DNA of 64,000 nucleotides from Verrucomicrobiota bacterium (GTDB taxonomy: Bacteria > Verrucomicrobiota > Kiritimatiellia > CAIVKH01). How positions within the stretch are numbered: the stretch's first letter is position 1; each line of letters opens with the position of its first letter. Location: positions 1-64,000 of the forward strand of contig JACKPT010000004.1 of the NCBI GenBank assembly GCA_024233345.1, in the 5' to 3' direction. Positions 15,615 to 24,563 of this stretch are shown here, piece after piece. The translations under genes were made by a program, and so were the position numbers. The notes below the pieces were generated by a model that worked only from the letters and a program-made list of their open reading frames with translations, did no database searches and had not been told where the DNA came from.

Positions 15615-16024
15615 AACACACCGAAAGCGCGGGTGGGGTGGTGATCAATCCCCACGGGATGGTCCTGGTGGTCAACCAGCGGGGCAATTCCTGGTCCCTG
15701 CCCAAGGGGCATATCGATGAAGGCGAAAATGCCCTCGCGGCCGCCCAGCGGGAAATCTACGAGGAATCGGGGGTGGTCGACCTCCAGTATATCCGTCCCC
15801 TGGGGGTCTATGACCGCTACCGGATCGGGTTGCACGGGGGAGAGGACCAGACCGAAAAAAAGACCCTGCACATGTTTCTTTTTCTGACCACTCAGATGGA
15901 GCTCGCGCCGGTGGACCCCCAGAACCCGGAAGCCCGGTGGGTGTCACGGCATGAAGTTGCGGGCATGCTCTCCCACCCCCGTGACCAGGAATTCTTTTCA
16001 GGGATTATCGACCAGCTTCCGTAG
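15611..16024 (+). CDS. Nudix hydrolase
   Basis: This 137-residue protein has a canonical Nudix box (G-x5-E-x7-RE-x2-EE-x-G, starting GHIDEGEN at about residue 35) after the SAGGVV strand, and LPKGHID typical of the diadenosine-polyphosphate or (di)nucleoside-phosphate branch. It hydrolyses a nucleoside diphosphate linked to another group; the substrate cannot be told from sequence. The GTG start overlaps the kinase stop, so it is translationally coupled. Its 3' end nearly abuts the convergent superoxide dismutase gene, with no terminator visible between them. Confidence 0.9.
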   Translation: MKHTESAGGVVINPHGMVLVVNQRGNSWSLPKGHIDEGENALAAAQREIYEESGVVDLQYIRPLGVYDRYRIGLHGGEDQTEKKTLHMFLFLTTQMELAPVDPQNPEARWVSRHEVAGMLSHPRDQEFFSGIIDQLP

Positions 16025-16030
16025 CGCGGG

Positions 16031-16768
16031 TCAGGTCCCGCTCGCGCTGTCGTACCGTTCGCCGACCACCGGCCAGTTGATGATGTTCATGATCGCATCG
16101 AGGTAATCGCTGCGGCGATTCTGGTAGTGGAGGTAATAGGCGTGTTCCCAGACATCGATGCCGAGGATCGGGGTTTGTCCGTTCATCAGAGGGGTATCCT
16201 GGTTTGGGGTGGTGGTGATTTCCAATGCACCGCCGGGGGCGGCAACCAGCCAGACCCAGCCACTGCCAAATACAGAACTACCTCCTGCTTTCAACGCGGA
16301 GGCAAGGCCTGTGGTGTCGCCAAAGGTTTGGGTGACCGCCTGCTCCAGTTGTCCGGCAATCGGCTGGGGGGCCGGGGTCAGGGAATTCCAGAACAGGGTG
16401 TGATTGTAGTGGCCTCCACCGTTGTTGCGCACAGCCTCGCGAATGGATTCCGGGAGAGTGTCCAGTGACTCCAGCAGGGACTCGAGGGGACGGGAGGCGA
16501 AGGCGGGTTCGGTGGCGAGCGCCTGGTTGAGCTTTCGCACATAGCCCGCGTGATGCCGACCATAATGAATTTCCATGGTCTGGGTATCGATGTAGGGCTC
16601 CAGAGCATTGAAGGCATAGGGCAGGGGCGGAAGGGAGAACGGCACGGCGGGGCCGGATGGCGGAGGAGACGCCTGGCCGAGGGATCGGGTTACCATACCG
16701 GGCGAAAGGATCGCTGCTGTCGATGCGAGCGCCATCTTCTGAAGTGCATGTCGTCGGGTCAGGGTCAT
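16031..16768 (-). CDS. Fe/Mn superoxide dismutase with a Tat-type leader
   Basis: It disproportionates superoxide. The metal ligands are seen in order: His in MEIHYGRHHAGYV, His in GGGHYNHTLFW, and Asp and His in GIDVWEHAYYLHYQNRR. The 245-residue protein has a twin-arginine leader (TRRHALQKMALASTAAILSPG), so the enzyme is exported folded, with its metal loaded. The ATG read from 16768 is chosen because GGAGGA lies just upstream; an earlier ATG would start on the ribosome site itself. Mn versus Fe cannot be decided. Confidence 0.93.
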   Translation of the reverse strand: MTLTRRHALQKMALASTAAILSPGMVTRSLGQASPPPSGPAVPFSLPPLPYAFNALEPYIDTQTMEIHYGRHHAGYVRKLNQALATEPAFASRPLESLLESLDTLPESIREAVRNNGGGHYNHTLFWNSLTPAPQPIAGQLEQAVTQTFGDTTGLASALKAGGSSVFGSGWVWLVAAPGGALEITTTPNQDTPLMNGQTPILGIDVWEHAYYLHYQNRRSDYLDAIMNIINWPVVGERYDSASGT

Positions 16769-16877
16769 GATTGATTCCTCCATTGTGTTGTTTTACGTCT
16801 ACGATACAGTAACGGAAATCCGGGAATTGTCGAATCACCGGCAATCGGGATCCGGTAGGGAAAGGGAGCGATCAACT

Positions 16878-17558
16878 GTGAAGCAGACATGGGGCGTAAT
16901 TTTTGATTGGGACGGGGTGCTGGTCGACTCCTCCACATGGCACGAGCAAAGCTGGGAAATCCTTGCCCGCGAGCTTGGCTATGCCATCCCGGCCGGGTCT
17001 TTTCAGCGAGGATTTGGACTGAAAAACGAAGTCATCATTCCCACAATCCTGCAGTGGGCGCAGGCGGAGGACGAGGTGGCGCGGTTGGCCCATCGAAAGG
17101 AAACCCTGTACCGCCAACTTGCCCGGGACGGGGGTTTGTCATTCCTGCCCGGCGCCCGGATTCTGCTGGATCGGTTGGCCGCGGCCGGTGTGCCCTGTGT
17201 GATTGGCTCCTCGACAGAGCGGGCCAATATCACGGTCATTCTGGAGTCAAACCAGGGGGCTGGCTATTTTCGGGCAATTCTCTCCGGAGAGGATGTCACC
17301 CATGGCAAGCCGGCTCCGGACATTTTTCTGAAGGCGCATCAGGCCCTGGGCACGGAGCACGCAGTAGTGATTGAAGATGCATTGCCCGGAGTGGAGGCGG
17401 CCTTGCGCGGCGGGTTGCCGGTGGTTGCCGTTACCACGACCCGCCGCCGTGAGGAGCTGGACGAGGCGACCTGGGTGGTTGACGATCTCGCCGAGGTGTC
17501 GGTGGAGGCGCTTGCGGTGATCGCGGGGGCGGATGCCGCCGGCCCGGTCAACGGGTGA
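16878..17558 (+). CDS. HAD-superfamily phosphatase or phosphoglucomutase-like protein
   Basis: This 226-residue protein has the four HAD motifs: DWDGVLVDSS with nucleophile and acid Asp, GSSTERANI, the Lys in HGKPAPDIF, and VIEDALPGVEAA. A helical cap lies between motifs I and II, the C1-cap layout of the beta-phosphoglucomutase/phosphoglycolate phosphatase branch. It starts at a GTG preceded by AAGGGAGCG, in the divergent interval with the dismutase gene. The substrate is unknown, probably a small sugar phosphate. It overlaps the convergent exonuclease gene by 11 bp. Confidence 0.88.
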   Translation: MKQTWGVIFDWDGVLVDSSTWHEQSWEILARELGYAIPAGSFQRGFGLKNEVIIPTILQWAQAEDEVARLAHRKETLYRQLARDGGLSFLPGARILLDRLAAAGVPCVIGSSTERANITVILESNQGAGYFRAILSGEDVTHGKPAPDIFLKAHQALGTEHAVVIEDALPGVEAALRGGLPVVAVTTTRRREELDEATWVVDDLAEVSVEALAVIAGADAAGPVNG

Positions 17559-18237
17559 ATCGAAGTTCCCCTCCGGCATCCCGGGTGAGTTGACGCAGTG
17601 TTTTGACCGAGCGGTGACGGGGTAGACCCGCCTCGAGGATCATCTGGATGTACCGGGCATCCGCGGTAGCCCGGTGAAATCCCTGGTCTTCAAGGGATAA
17701 GTACGCCATCAGTGCGCCCAGACTGTGGGCCGGACTGTCGGGGAACCACTTTCGGAACAGTCGGAGCGAATCGAGAACAGGTCCCGCAGGGGGCTTGCGA
17801 CCGGCCCGCTTGAATTCTTCGGACAGGAATCCCACATCGAATGGCGCATTGTGTGCGAAGAGGACCGAGTCCCCGAAAAAGGCGATGATCTCGTCGGCGC
17901 ATTCAGCAAAGGTGGGTTGATCCCGGACCATGGCATCGGTGATGCCATGCACTGCGGTGGCATAAAAGGGAATGCGCTGTTCCGGTTGAATCAGCCAGGT
18001 CCGCTCATCCAGAATGGTTCCCGCCTTGACCTTGACCGCACCGACCTCGATGACCCGGTCCTCTTTCCGGCTGAATCCGGTGGTCTCGACATCAAACATC
18101 ACAAACGTCAGGTCGCGGATCGGGGTTTTGCCGGGTGGCTTTTCCGCCAGCACGGTACACACGCAGGTCAGCGGGGAAATCGTTGCCGCCACCAGGATCA
18201 GGTTGAGCCCGAGGGGGCGAATCAGTTGGGATCGCAT
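17548..18237 (-). CDS. DnaQ-type 3'-5' exonuclease with an N-terminal membrane segment
   Basis: The exonuclease domain has Exo I DVETTG, Exo II HNAPFDVGFL and Exo III HRATADARY, the DEDDh set of DNA polymerase III epsilon-like enzymes. The ATG read from 18237 gives 229 residues, opening with a hydrophobic segment (PLGLNLILVAATISPLTCVCTVLA) that looks like a signal anchor, which is unusual for an enzyme acting on DNA. Upstream in-frame starts exist, but the GAAGAG before this ATG is the only plausible ribosome site. Role in proofreading or repair is inferred from the family. Confidence 0.8.
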   Translation of the reverse strand: MRSQLIRPLGLNLILVAATISPLTCVCTVLAEKPPGKTPIRDLTFVMFDVETTGFSRKEDRVIEVGAVKVKAGTILDERTWLIQPEQRIPFYATAVHGITDAMVRDQPTFAECADEIIAFFGDSVLFAHNAPFDVGFLSEEFKRAGRKPPAGPVLDSLRLFRKWFPDSPAHSLGALMAYLSLEDQGFHRATADARYIQMILEAGLPRHRSVKTLRQLTRDAGGELRFTR

Positions 18238-18389
18238 GCACTCTTCATAAGCGGACGCCGGAAATCTGTAAACGGAAAAGACTGCGGTGAGAATGGCATT
18301 TGCAAGGAGAAGTTCTTGGGTTACAACTACGCTGGCCCATTGGTTTCGTGGGAGAAGGAACACAGGATGATGGATTGGGATACAGCAAG

Positions 18390-19043
18390 GTGAGTCGAGG
18401 TCTTTTCATAACATTTGAAGGGCCGGAGGGCAGCGGCAAAACAACCCAGGCCCGGATTCTGATTGAGCGGCTCAAGGCAGCGGGTCAGGATGTGGTGTAT
18501 GCCCGGGAACCGGGGGGAACTGCGACCGGCGAATTGATCCGCGGCATCCTCCAGCATGACACTGCGGGCGAAACCATCTATCCGGAAACCGAGGTCTTTC
18601 TATTTGCGGCCAGCCGCTCCCAACTTGTGCGCAGCGTGATCCGGCCCGCATTGGCTCGGGGGGCGCACGTCATTTGTGACCGGTTCGCCGACTCCACCAC
18701 GGCCTATCAGGGCTATGGCCGCGGGTTTGATGTGGAGCAGATGATCGCCATCAATGACCTCGCGATTGCCGATACCGTGCCCGACCGGACCTTTTTACTG
18801 GATGTGGACATCTCCCTCGGGTTCGAACGACTGGCGGCGCGCCAGCGGGAGCTGTTTGTCGCGTCGGACCGGATTGAGCGGGAAGCCAGGGCGTTTCATG
18901 AAAAGGTTCGGCAAGGCTACCTGGCTCTGGCCGCTCGCTGGCCCGGGCGATTTGATGTCCTTGACGGATCCCGTCCCCCGGAAGAGGTGACCGAACTGAT
19001 TTGGAGCAAGGTACAGGATGTCCTCACTCAACGCACTGCATGA
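18390..19043 (+). CDS. tmk: Thymidylate kinase
   Basis: It phosphorylates dTMP to dTDP. The 217-residue protein opens with ITFEGPEGSGKTTQA (P-loop), then REPGGTATGELIR, the DRFADSTTAYQGYGRG segment that binds dTMP, and a LID region (AARQRELFVASDRIERE). The start is a GTG with a weak AAGG upstream; an earlier in-frame region lies in the intergenic space. It overlaps holB by 26 bp. The tmk-holB pair is a common bacterial arrangement. Confidence 0.93.
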   Translation: MSRGLFITFEGPEGSGKTTQARILIERLKAAGQDVVYAREPGGTATGELIRGILQHDTAGETIYPETEVFLFAASRSQLVRSVIRPALARGAHVICDRFADSTTAYQGYGRGFDVEQMIAINDLAIADTVPDRTFLLDVDISLGFERLAARQRELFVASDRIEREARAFHEKVRQGYLALAARWPGRFDVLDGSRPPEEVTELIWSKVQDVLTQRTA

Positions 19044-19974
19044 AGCCTTCGGCACCTTGACCGAAAGCTGGTCCGAGGGGCGAATTGCCCATGGATACCT
19101 GGTTGCCGGTACGCCCCGGGGGGAGGGGGGGCTGTTTGCCAAATCGATGATCCAATGGTTGTTTTGCCAGTCCGAGACGGGCAAGCCCTGCGGCTTGTGC
19201 CGCGGTTGCCGGCTGGTGGATGAAAAGACCCATCCGGATGTTTTCTGGATCGAACCGGAAAGCAAGAGCCGGATCATTCAAGCCAGCCAGGTGCGGGAAC
19301 TGATCCAGAGCCTCGGCCACACCTCCTATGAAGGCGGGTGGAAGGTCGCGGTGGTCCTCGAAGCAGACCGGATGATGGAAGCGGCGTCCAATATCTTCCT
19401 CAAAACCCTCGAGGAACCGCCGCCGCACAGCATGGTCATCCTGGTCACCGAATCGCCCCAAGCCCTCCTGCCGACCATTGTGTCCCGGTGTCAGCGGGTC
19501 ACGGTCTCTGAGACCGCGGAGGGCTCCGACCGTCCGGAATGGTGGGAGGACCTGATCGCCCTGTTGCGCAGTCCTGCCGCGACCCCGGCCGCGAGAATCC
19601 AGCGATCCGGAGCGTTCAAGGCCCTGCTCGACCGGGTTCGCGAACAGGAAACCGAGGCGGAAAAGGGAGCCGATGAGGAGGAAGATGTGGATAAAAAGGT
19701 GCGGGAAGCCCGCATTCAGGCCCGCGTTTTGCGGTCCCGAACCCTCATGCTCAAAGCGGTTCAAGCCTGGTACCGGGATGTTGCGGCCTGCGCCGCCGGG
19801 GCGGATAAAAAAGTCCTTCATTTTCCCGCGGAAGCGGATACCCTCAGGGTGCGTGCGGAATCGGTCGGACTTGATCGGGCGGTGCGGCATGTGCGAGAAG
19901 TGGAAACGATGAGCCGTTCCTTGGAGCGGGCCATGGTGGAACTATCGGTGTTTGAGGTGTGCCTTCCCGGCTGA
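19018..19974 (+). CDS. holB: DNA polymerase III delta' subunit
   Basis: It is part of the clamp-loader complex. The 318-residue protein has a HGYLVAG strand, a degenerate P-loop (GTPRGEGG instead of GxxGxGKT) as expected for non-ATP-binding delta', a zinc-knuckle-like CQSETGKPCGLCRGC, the sensor helix KVAVVLEADRMMEAASNIFL with KTLEEPPPHS after it, and the SRCQRV arginine-finger motif. A charged, Glu-rich insertion follows at about 205-225. Translation is probably coupled to tmk through the overlap. Confidence 0.9.
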   Translation: MSSLNALHEAFGTLTESWSEGRIAHGYLVAGTPRGEGGLFAKSMIQWLFCQSETGKPCGLCRGCRLVDEKTHPDVFWIEPESKSRIIQASQVRELIQSLGHTSYEGGWKVAVVLEADRMMEAASNIFLKTLEEPPPHSMVILVTESPQALLPTIVSRCQRVTVSETAEGSDRPEWWEDLIALLRSPAATPAARIQRSGAFKALLDRVREQETEAEKGADEEEDVDKKVREARIQARVLRSRTLMLKAVQAWYRDVAACAAGADKKVLHFPAEADTLRVRAESVGLDRAVRHVREVETMSRSLERAMVELSVFEVCLPG

Positions 19975-20083
19975 CTGGGGGAGGCCAGATGAGTGAATCA
20001 TTGTCGAACAGCACGCGGCGTGCTACATCCTAATAAACAGCGAGGGAGACGGCAGGCGCCGGCCTTCAGGGAGATCGGATGGT

Positions 20084-20548
20084 ATGGATATTAAAAATAT
20101 CAAGCGAATCGTTGATTTGATGTGTGACAACGACTTGTGTGAGTTTGAACTGGTGGAAGAAGGGTCCCGGCTGTTAATTCGTCGACCCACCGCCCAGATG
20201 GCTCCGCAAATGATGATGGCTCCGGCCCAGATGGTTGCGCCCGCCGCTGCCGCCCCGGCCACCCCCGCTGACCTGGCGGGCGGAAAACCCGCCGAGGATA
20301 CCTCCCACCTCGTGGAAGTAACCTCGCCGATGGTTGGCACCTTCTACCGGTCCCCGTCTCCCGAGGCGGAATCCTATGTCAATGTCGGCGATTCGATCGA
20401 AGACGAATCGGTCGTGTGTATTATCGAAGCGATGAAGGTCATGAATGAGATCAAGGCGGAAACCAAGGGGGTGATTCGCAAGATCCTCGTTGAGAATGCC
20501 ACCTCGGTGGAATTTGGCCAACCGCTGTTTTTGGTGGAACCCGCATAA
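20084..20548 (+). CDS. accB: Biotin carboxyl carrier protein of acetyl-CoA carboxylase
   Basis: It carries biotin between the carboxylase and transferase half-reactions of fatty-acid synthesis. The 154-residue protein has an N-terminal helix (IKRIVDLMCDNDLCEFELVEE), an Ala/Pro/Met-rich linker (about 40-75), and a biotinyl domain with TSPMVGTFYRSPSPEA and EAMKVMNEI; Lys about 118 is the biotin site. GGGAG lies 11 nt upstream of the ATG. It is followed after 9 nt by accC. Confidence 0.96.
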   Translation: MDIKNIKRIVDLMCDNDLCEFELVEEGSRLLIRRPTAQMAPQMMMAPAQMVAPAAAAPATPADLAGGKPAEDTSHLVEVTSPMVGTFYRSPSPEAESYVNVGDSIEDESVVCIIEAMKVMNEIKAETKGVIRKILVENATSVEFGQPLFLVEPA

Positions 20549-20557
20549 CAGGCGCCT

Positions 20558-21937
20558 ATGTTCGAGCGAATTCTCATTGCCAATCGGGGCGAGATCGCCC
20601 TGCGCGTCATCCGCGCCTGCCGCGAGCTTGGAATCAAATCCGTGGCGGTTTATTCCACTGCGGATGCCAAATCCATGCATGTCCAAATGGCGGATGAAGC
20701 CATTTGCATTGGACCTCCCGCCGGCCGCGACAGCTACCTGAAGATCGCCAACCTGATCAGTGCGGCGGAGGTCGCGGATGTGGACGCGATCCACCCCGGC
20801 TATGGGTTTCTTGCGGAGAGTGCCCATTTCGCCGAAATTTGCGGAAACTGCAACATCACCTTTATCGGACCCACCCCGGAGAATATCCGGCTCATGGGCA
20901 ATAAATCGATCGCCCGCGACACCATGAAGAAGGCGAGCGTTCCGGTGGCGCCCGGCAGCGAAGGGGTGGTGCGATCCCAGGATGAAGCCCTGAAGATTGC
21001 CCGGCAAATCGGCTACCCGGTTTTGATCAAGGCGGTGGCCGGCGGGGGCGGCAAGGGCATGCGGGTGGCCCGGAATGATGTCAGCCTGGTGCAGGGGTTC
21101 ATGACCGCAAGCTCCGAGGCGGAACGCGCCTTCTCCAATGCCGAGGTGTACATCGAAAAATTCATCGATCAGGCCCGGCATATCGAGGTCCAGGTCATTG
21201 CCGATCACCATGGCAATGCCTGTCACCTGTTCGAGCGCGATTGCAGCATTCAGCGCCGCCACCAGAAACTGGTGGAGGAGGCGCCCTCGCCGGTGATCGA
21301 CGCGGAAACCCGGAAAAAGCTGGGGCGGGCCGCCCTCAAGGCGGTGGAAGCCGTCGACTACCGCAACGCCGGTACCATCGAGTTCTTATACGACCAACAG
21401 TCCGGCCACTTCTACTTCATGGAGATGAATACCCGCATCCAGGTGGAGCATCCGATCACCGAGGAAATTACCGGCGTGGACCTGATCAAGGAGCAGATCC
21501 GGGTCGCGGCGGGCGAAAAGTTGAGCTTTGCCCAGAAGGATCTCTCCATTCTCGGCCATGCCATCGAGTTCCGGGTCAACGCCGAGAATCCTTATCGAGA
21601 TTTTGTTCCGTCGCCCGGGGTGATCAAATTCGTCTCCCTGCCCGGCGGTCTCGGAGTCCGCGTGGATTCCCACGTCTACTCCGGATACAACATTCCCTCG
21701 CACTACGACAGCATGATCGGAAAAATCATTGTCCGGGCCAACACCCGTCAGGAAGCGATTGCCCGGATGAGCCGGGCCCTCAGCGAATTCATGATCGAGG
21801 GCACCACCACCACGGTGCCGCTGGGTCTGGCCCTGATGGCGGATGCGCGCTTCCAGCGGGGGGATTATACGACCACCTTCCTCGAAGGGTTTATCAAGGA
21901 AGGTTTTCTGTCGAGTGAACCAACCACTGAAGGATAA
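20558..21937 (+). CDS. accC: Biotin carboxylase subunit of acetyl-CoA carboxylase
   Basis: It carboxylates the biotin on AccB with bicarbonate and ATP. The 459-residue ATP-grasp protein has [20 protein letters not shown] at the N-terminus, the Gly-rich ATP loop [32 protein letters not shown], and [20 protein letters not shown] with the catalytic Arg and Glu. The length is usual for the family. It sits in one run with accB and the asp23-like gene. Confidence 0.96.
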   Translation: MFERILIANRGEIALRVIRACRELGIKSVAVYSTADAKSMHVQMADEAICIGPPAGRDSYLKIANLISAAEVADVDAIHPGYGFLAESAHFAEICGNCNITFIGPTPENIRLMGNKSIARDTMKKASVPVAPGSEGVVRSQDEALKIARQIGYPVLIKAVAGGGGKGMRVARNDVSLVQGFMTASSEAERAFSNAEVYIEKFIDQARHIEVQVIADHHGNACHLFERDCSIQRRHQKLVEEAPSPVIDAETRKKLGRAALKAVEAVDYRNAGTIEFLYDQQSGHFYFMEMNTRIQVEHPITEEITGVDLIKEQIRVAAGEKLSFAQKDLSILGHAIEFRVNAENPYRDFVPSPGVIKFVSLPGGLGVRVDSHVYSGYNIPSHYDSMIGKIIVRANTRQEAIARMSRALSEFMIEGTTTTVPLGLALMADARFQRGDYTTTFLEGFIKEGFLSSEPTTEG

Positions 21938-21947
21938 GGGCGTGACC

Positions 21948-22406
21948 ATGAATACCGAAAACAATCAAAGCTCACTGGATATCGGGGCCTCCCCCGACCA
22001 CACCGAACTCAGCAACGGTGACCATCTGGAAAATGATACCGAACTTGGTTCGGTTCATATTCATAATAATGTCATTGCCACCATTGCCCACCAGGCTGCG
22101 GTCAAGGTGCCGGGAGTGGTGGAGATGACCGGCAGTCTTGTCGATGGACTCGCGGGCATGATCGGGAAGAAGACCGCTGACCGGGGGATCCGGGTGGAGT
22201 TTGAAGACAATGAGGTCCTCCTCGAACTGCATGTGATTCTTGAATATGGAGTGCGGATTCCCCACGTCGCCTGGCAACTGCAGACCGATGTCAAGGAAGC
22301 GGTGGAACAGATGACGGGCAAGCATGTCCGATCCATCCAGGTGATTGTGCAGGGAATCAAGCAGCCCAATGGCTCCGTCGATGCAATGCCCAAGACCGCG
22401 GGTTGA
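21948..22406 (+). CDS. Asp23/Gls24 (DUF322) family envelope stress protein
   Basis: This 152-residue protein matches the DUF322 fold: SVHIHNNVIATIAHQAAVKVPGV near the N-terminus, a GLAGMIG linker, then the strand-helix pattern GIRVEFEDNEVLLELHVILE with YGVRIPHVAWQLQ. The first 35 or so residues are acidic and low in complexity. In Gram-positives this family sits under the membrane by binding AmaP, and an AmaP-like gene follows 6 nt later, so the two probably form a membrane-associated complex. A GTG 6 nt upstream is an alternative start. Confidence 0.87.
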   Translation: MNTENNQSSLDIGASPDHTELSNGDHLENDTELGSVHIHNNVIATIAHQAAVKVPGVVEMTGSLVDGLAGMIGKKTADRGIRVEFEDNEVLLELHVILEYGVRIPHVAWQLQTDVKEAVEQMTGKHVRSIQVIVQGIKQPNGSVDAMPKTAG

Positions 22407-22412
22407 TCCTTC

Positions 22413-23027
22413 ATGACGCTTCTTCGCAAGGTGTTTGCCCTGGTCCTCATGGCGGTGGCGGTGGGCGGAGCCGGATTTCTCCTGTACTGCGGATTTCAGG
22501 GAGGAGAATCCGGATGGCAGGATTTTCTGACCGGCCTTGGCGGGCAACGGCCTCGGGTCCTGCTGGGGGCGGGCTTGGTGGTGTTGTGCGGGCTCGGTTA
22601 CCTGGCCGCTGCCTGGTCCTCAACCCATCGGGATGACACCGACTACCTCGCGTATGAAACCGCCTCCGGGTCGGTCAATATCAGCCTCAAGGCCCTGCGG
22701 GATTTTCTGTCCCATCTCAAGGACCACCACGAAGCGATTCTTCAGCTCAAGCCCATCGTGTCGGCACCCTCGGGCGAGTTGGATGTCCTGTTGGATGTCA
22801 AAGTCCGGGCCGGTGCCTTGATCCCCGAGTTGTGTACCGGGCTTCAGGAAGAGGCGAAATCGGTGATTCGCGATAAGATCGGGGTCTCGAAAATCCGGGA
22901 TGTCCGGGTCCGGGTCCAGGAAATTGTTCCCGCCGACGAAAAGCGTGCTCGATCCTCTGAGAATGTGGAAATTAAAGCAGAGCCTGCCCAAAAGACAGGA
23001 CCGGAGACCGGAGAAACCCCTTCGTGA
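22413..23027 (+). CDS. AmaP-like alkaline-shock membrane anchor protein
   Basis: This 204-residue protein has two membrane segments (about 5-27, LRKVFALVLMAVAVGGAGFL, and about 48-68, VLLGAGLVVLCGLGYLAAAW), then a cytoplasmic domain with the ASGSVNISLKALRDFL pattern and LDVLLDVKVRAGALIPELC, like AmaP proteins that tether Asp23. A charged, Pro-rich tail closes the protein. Its GTGA stop overlaps the gmhA start. Function is inferred from family and the adjacent Asp23-like gene. Confidence 0.82.
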   Translation: MTLLRKVFALVLMAVAVGGAGFLLYCGFQGGESGWQDFLTGLGGQRPRVLLGAGLVVLCGLGYLAAAWSSTHRDDTDYLAYETASGSVNISLKALRDFLSHLKDHHEAILQLKPIVSAPSGELDVLLDVKVRAGALIPELCTGLQEEAKSVIRDKIGVSKIRDVRVRVQEIVPADEKRARSSENVEIKAEPAQKTGPETGETPS

Positions 23028-23596
23028 ACTGGAACCAGATAGCAGCGGACTACCTGGCGGTGGCCGATTCGATCTTCAATGGAATGACCGGGGACATCGA
23101 TGCAGTGGCCGATGAGATCGTGGCCAGGGTTCGCGCGGGCGGCAAGGTGCTGATTTGTGGAAACGGGGGGAGCGCCGCCGATGCCCAGCATATTGCCGGA
23201 GAATTCATCAACCGCTTCCTGCGGGAGCGAAAACCCTATGCGGCGGTCGCCCTGACCACCGACACCTCGGTGATTACCGCGATTGGTAATGACTATGACT
23301 ACTCGCTGATTTTTGAAAAGCAGGTGGCGGGAATCGGCCGCGAGGGGGATGTCTTGCTGTGCCTGTCCACCAGTGGAAACTCGGCAAACCTGCTCACGGC
23401 GGTGGAGACCGCGCGGGCAATGGGTATCCTTACCGTTGCCCTGACCGGGGGCACCGGAGGAAAGCTGGCCCCGATCTGTGACCGGGTGCTTTCGGTTTCC
23501 TGTACCACCAGCACCCCCCGCATTCAGGAAGGGCACCACCTGATTTTTCATGCGCTCTGTGAGCGAATCGAAGAACAACTCGACACCACGACCTGA
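23024..23596 (+). CDS. gmhA: Sedoheptulose-7-phosphate isomerase
   Basis: It makes D-glycero-D-manno-heptose 7-phosphate, the first step to the heptose of lipopolysaccharide core. The 190-residue SIS-domain protein has GGKVLICGNGGSAADAQHIA with GEFINRF, ALTTDTSVITAIGNDYDY, CLSTSGNSANLLTAVETAR, and TPRIQEGHHLIFHALCE carrying the catalytic or metal residues. The GTG start overlaps the amaP-like stop. Its presence implies heptose in the outer envelope of this organism. Confidence 0.94.
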   Translation: MNWNQIAADYLAVADSIFNGMTGDIDAVADEIVARVRAGGKVLICGNGGSAADAQHIAGEFINRFLRERKPYAAVALTTDTSVITAIGNDYDYSLIFEKQVAGIGREGDVLLCLSTSGNSANLLTAVETARAMGILTVALTGGTGGKLAPICDRVLSVSCTTSTPRIQEGHHLIFHALCERIEEQLDTTT

Positions 23597-23611
23597 CCGG
23601 AGAACCGCACG

Positions 23612-24562
23612 ATGGCCAAGACAACCCGAAAAACCGCTCCTGTTTCCAATCACCCCCCGGTGGAACTAGCCATTGTCGGCTCGGTCGGCTTGGACACCAT
23701 CGAAACGCCGGTCACCTTGAAGGAACGGGTCCTCGGGGGATCGGCCAGTTATGCCTGTGCCGCCGCCTCTTTTTTTACCCAGGTCGGCATGGTGGGCGTG
23801 GTGGGCACCGACTTCCCCAAGCGGTACCTGAACCTCTACCGGCAGTTTGGCATCGATACCGATGGGCTCCAGATCCAGAAAGGCAAGACCTTCTTCTGGT
23901 CCGGGGTATACGAACAAAACATGGATCACCGGAGTACCCGGATTACTGAACTGAACGTGTTTGCAGACTTTTGCCCCGAACTGCCGCCCGCCTACCGGAC
24001 CGCCCAATACCTGTTTCTCGCCAACATCTCTCCGGACCTGCAATTACATGTTCTGTCCCAGGTCAAGCGCCCCCGGTTCATCCTGCTCGACACGATGGAT
24101 CTATGGATCAATGTCGCGAAGGAATCCCTGCTCAAGGTGATCGGCAAGGTCACCATGCTGACCCTGAATGAGCATGAAGCCCGGCATCTGACCGGAGAAC
24201 ACAGCCTGGTCAAGGCGGCCAAGGCCCTGTTGATGCTGGGTCCGAAATATATCTGCATCAAGAAGGGCGAGCACGGCAGCATCCTCTTCACCCGGAAGGG
24301 AATCTACCTGACCCCGGCTTTCCCGCTTGAGGTGGTGCATGATCCAACGGGAGCGGGTGATACCTTTGCCGGCGGTTTCCTCGGAGCCCTCGCCCGCAGC
24401 GGTTTGGTAAGTGAAAGCGCGATCCGGAAAGCCATGACCTACGGGTCGATCATTGCCTCGTTTGGGGTGGAAGCATTCAGCCTGGACCGGCTGAAGAAGC
24501 TGTCCCTGCCGGAAATTGAAACCCGGGCCCGGCTGTTCCGGAAAATGGGAAGCGTCCTCTAA
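23612..24562 (+). CDS. PfkB-family carbohydrate kinase
   Basis: This 316-residue ribokinase-like protein has the N-terminal IVGSVGLDTIETP and VLGGSASYACAAAS, and the C-terminal DPTGAGDTFAGGFLGALA signature with the catalytic Asp. It follows gmhA after 15 nt, which suggests a sugar- or heptose-phosphorylating role, but HldE-type heptose kinases differ in length and I see no cytidylyltransferase partner. A nucleoside or sugar substrate is equally possible. A GGAG-type site precedes the ATG. Confidence 0.88.
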   Translation: MAKTTRKTAPVSNHPPVELAIVGSVGLDTIETPVTLKERVLGGSASYACAAASFFTQVGMVGVVGTDFPKRYLNLYRQFGIDTDGLQIQKGKTFFWSGVYEQNMDHRSTRITELNVFADFCPELPPAYRTAQYLFLANISPDLQLHVLSQVKRPRFILLDTMDLWINVAKESLLKVIGKVTMLTLNEHEARHLTGEHSLVKAAKALLMLGPKYICIKKGEHGSILFTRKGIYLTPAFPLEVVHDPTGAGDTFAGGFLGALARSGLVSESAIRKAMTYGSIIASFGVEAFSLDRLKKLSLPEIETRARLFRKMGSVL

Positions 24563-24563
24563 C

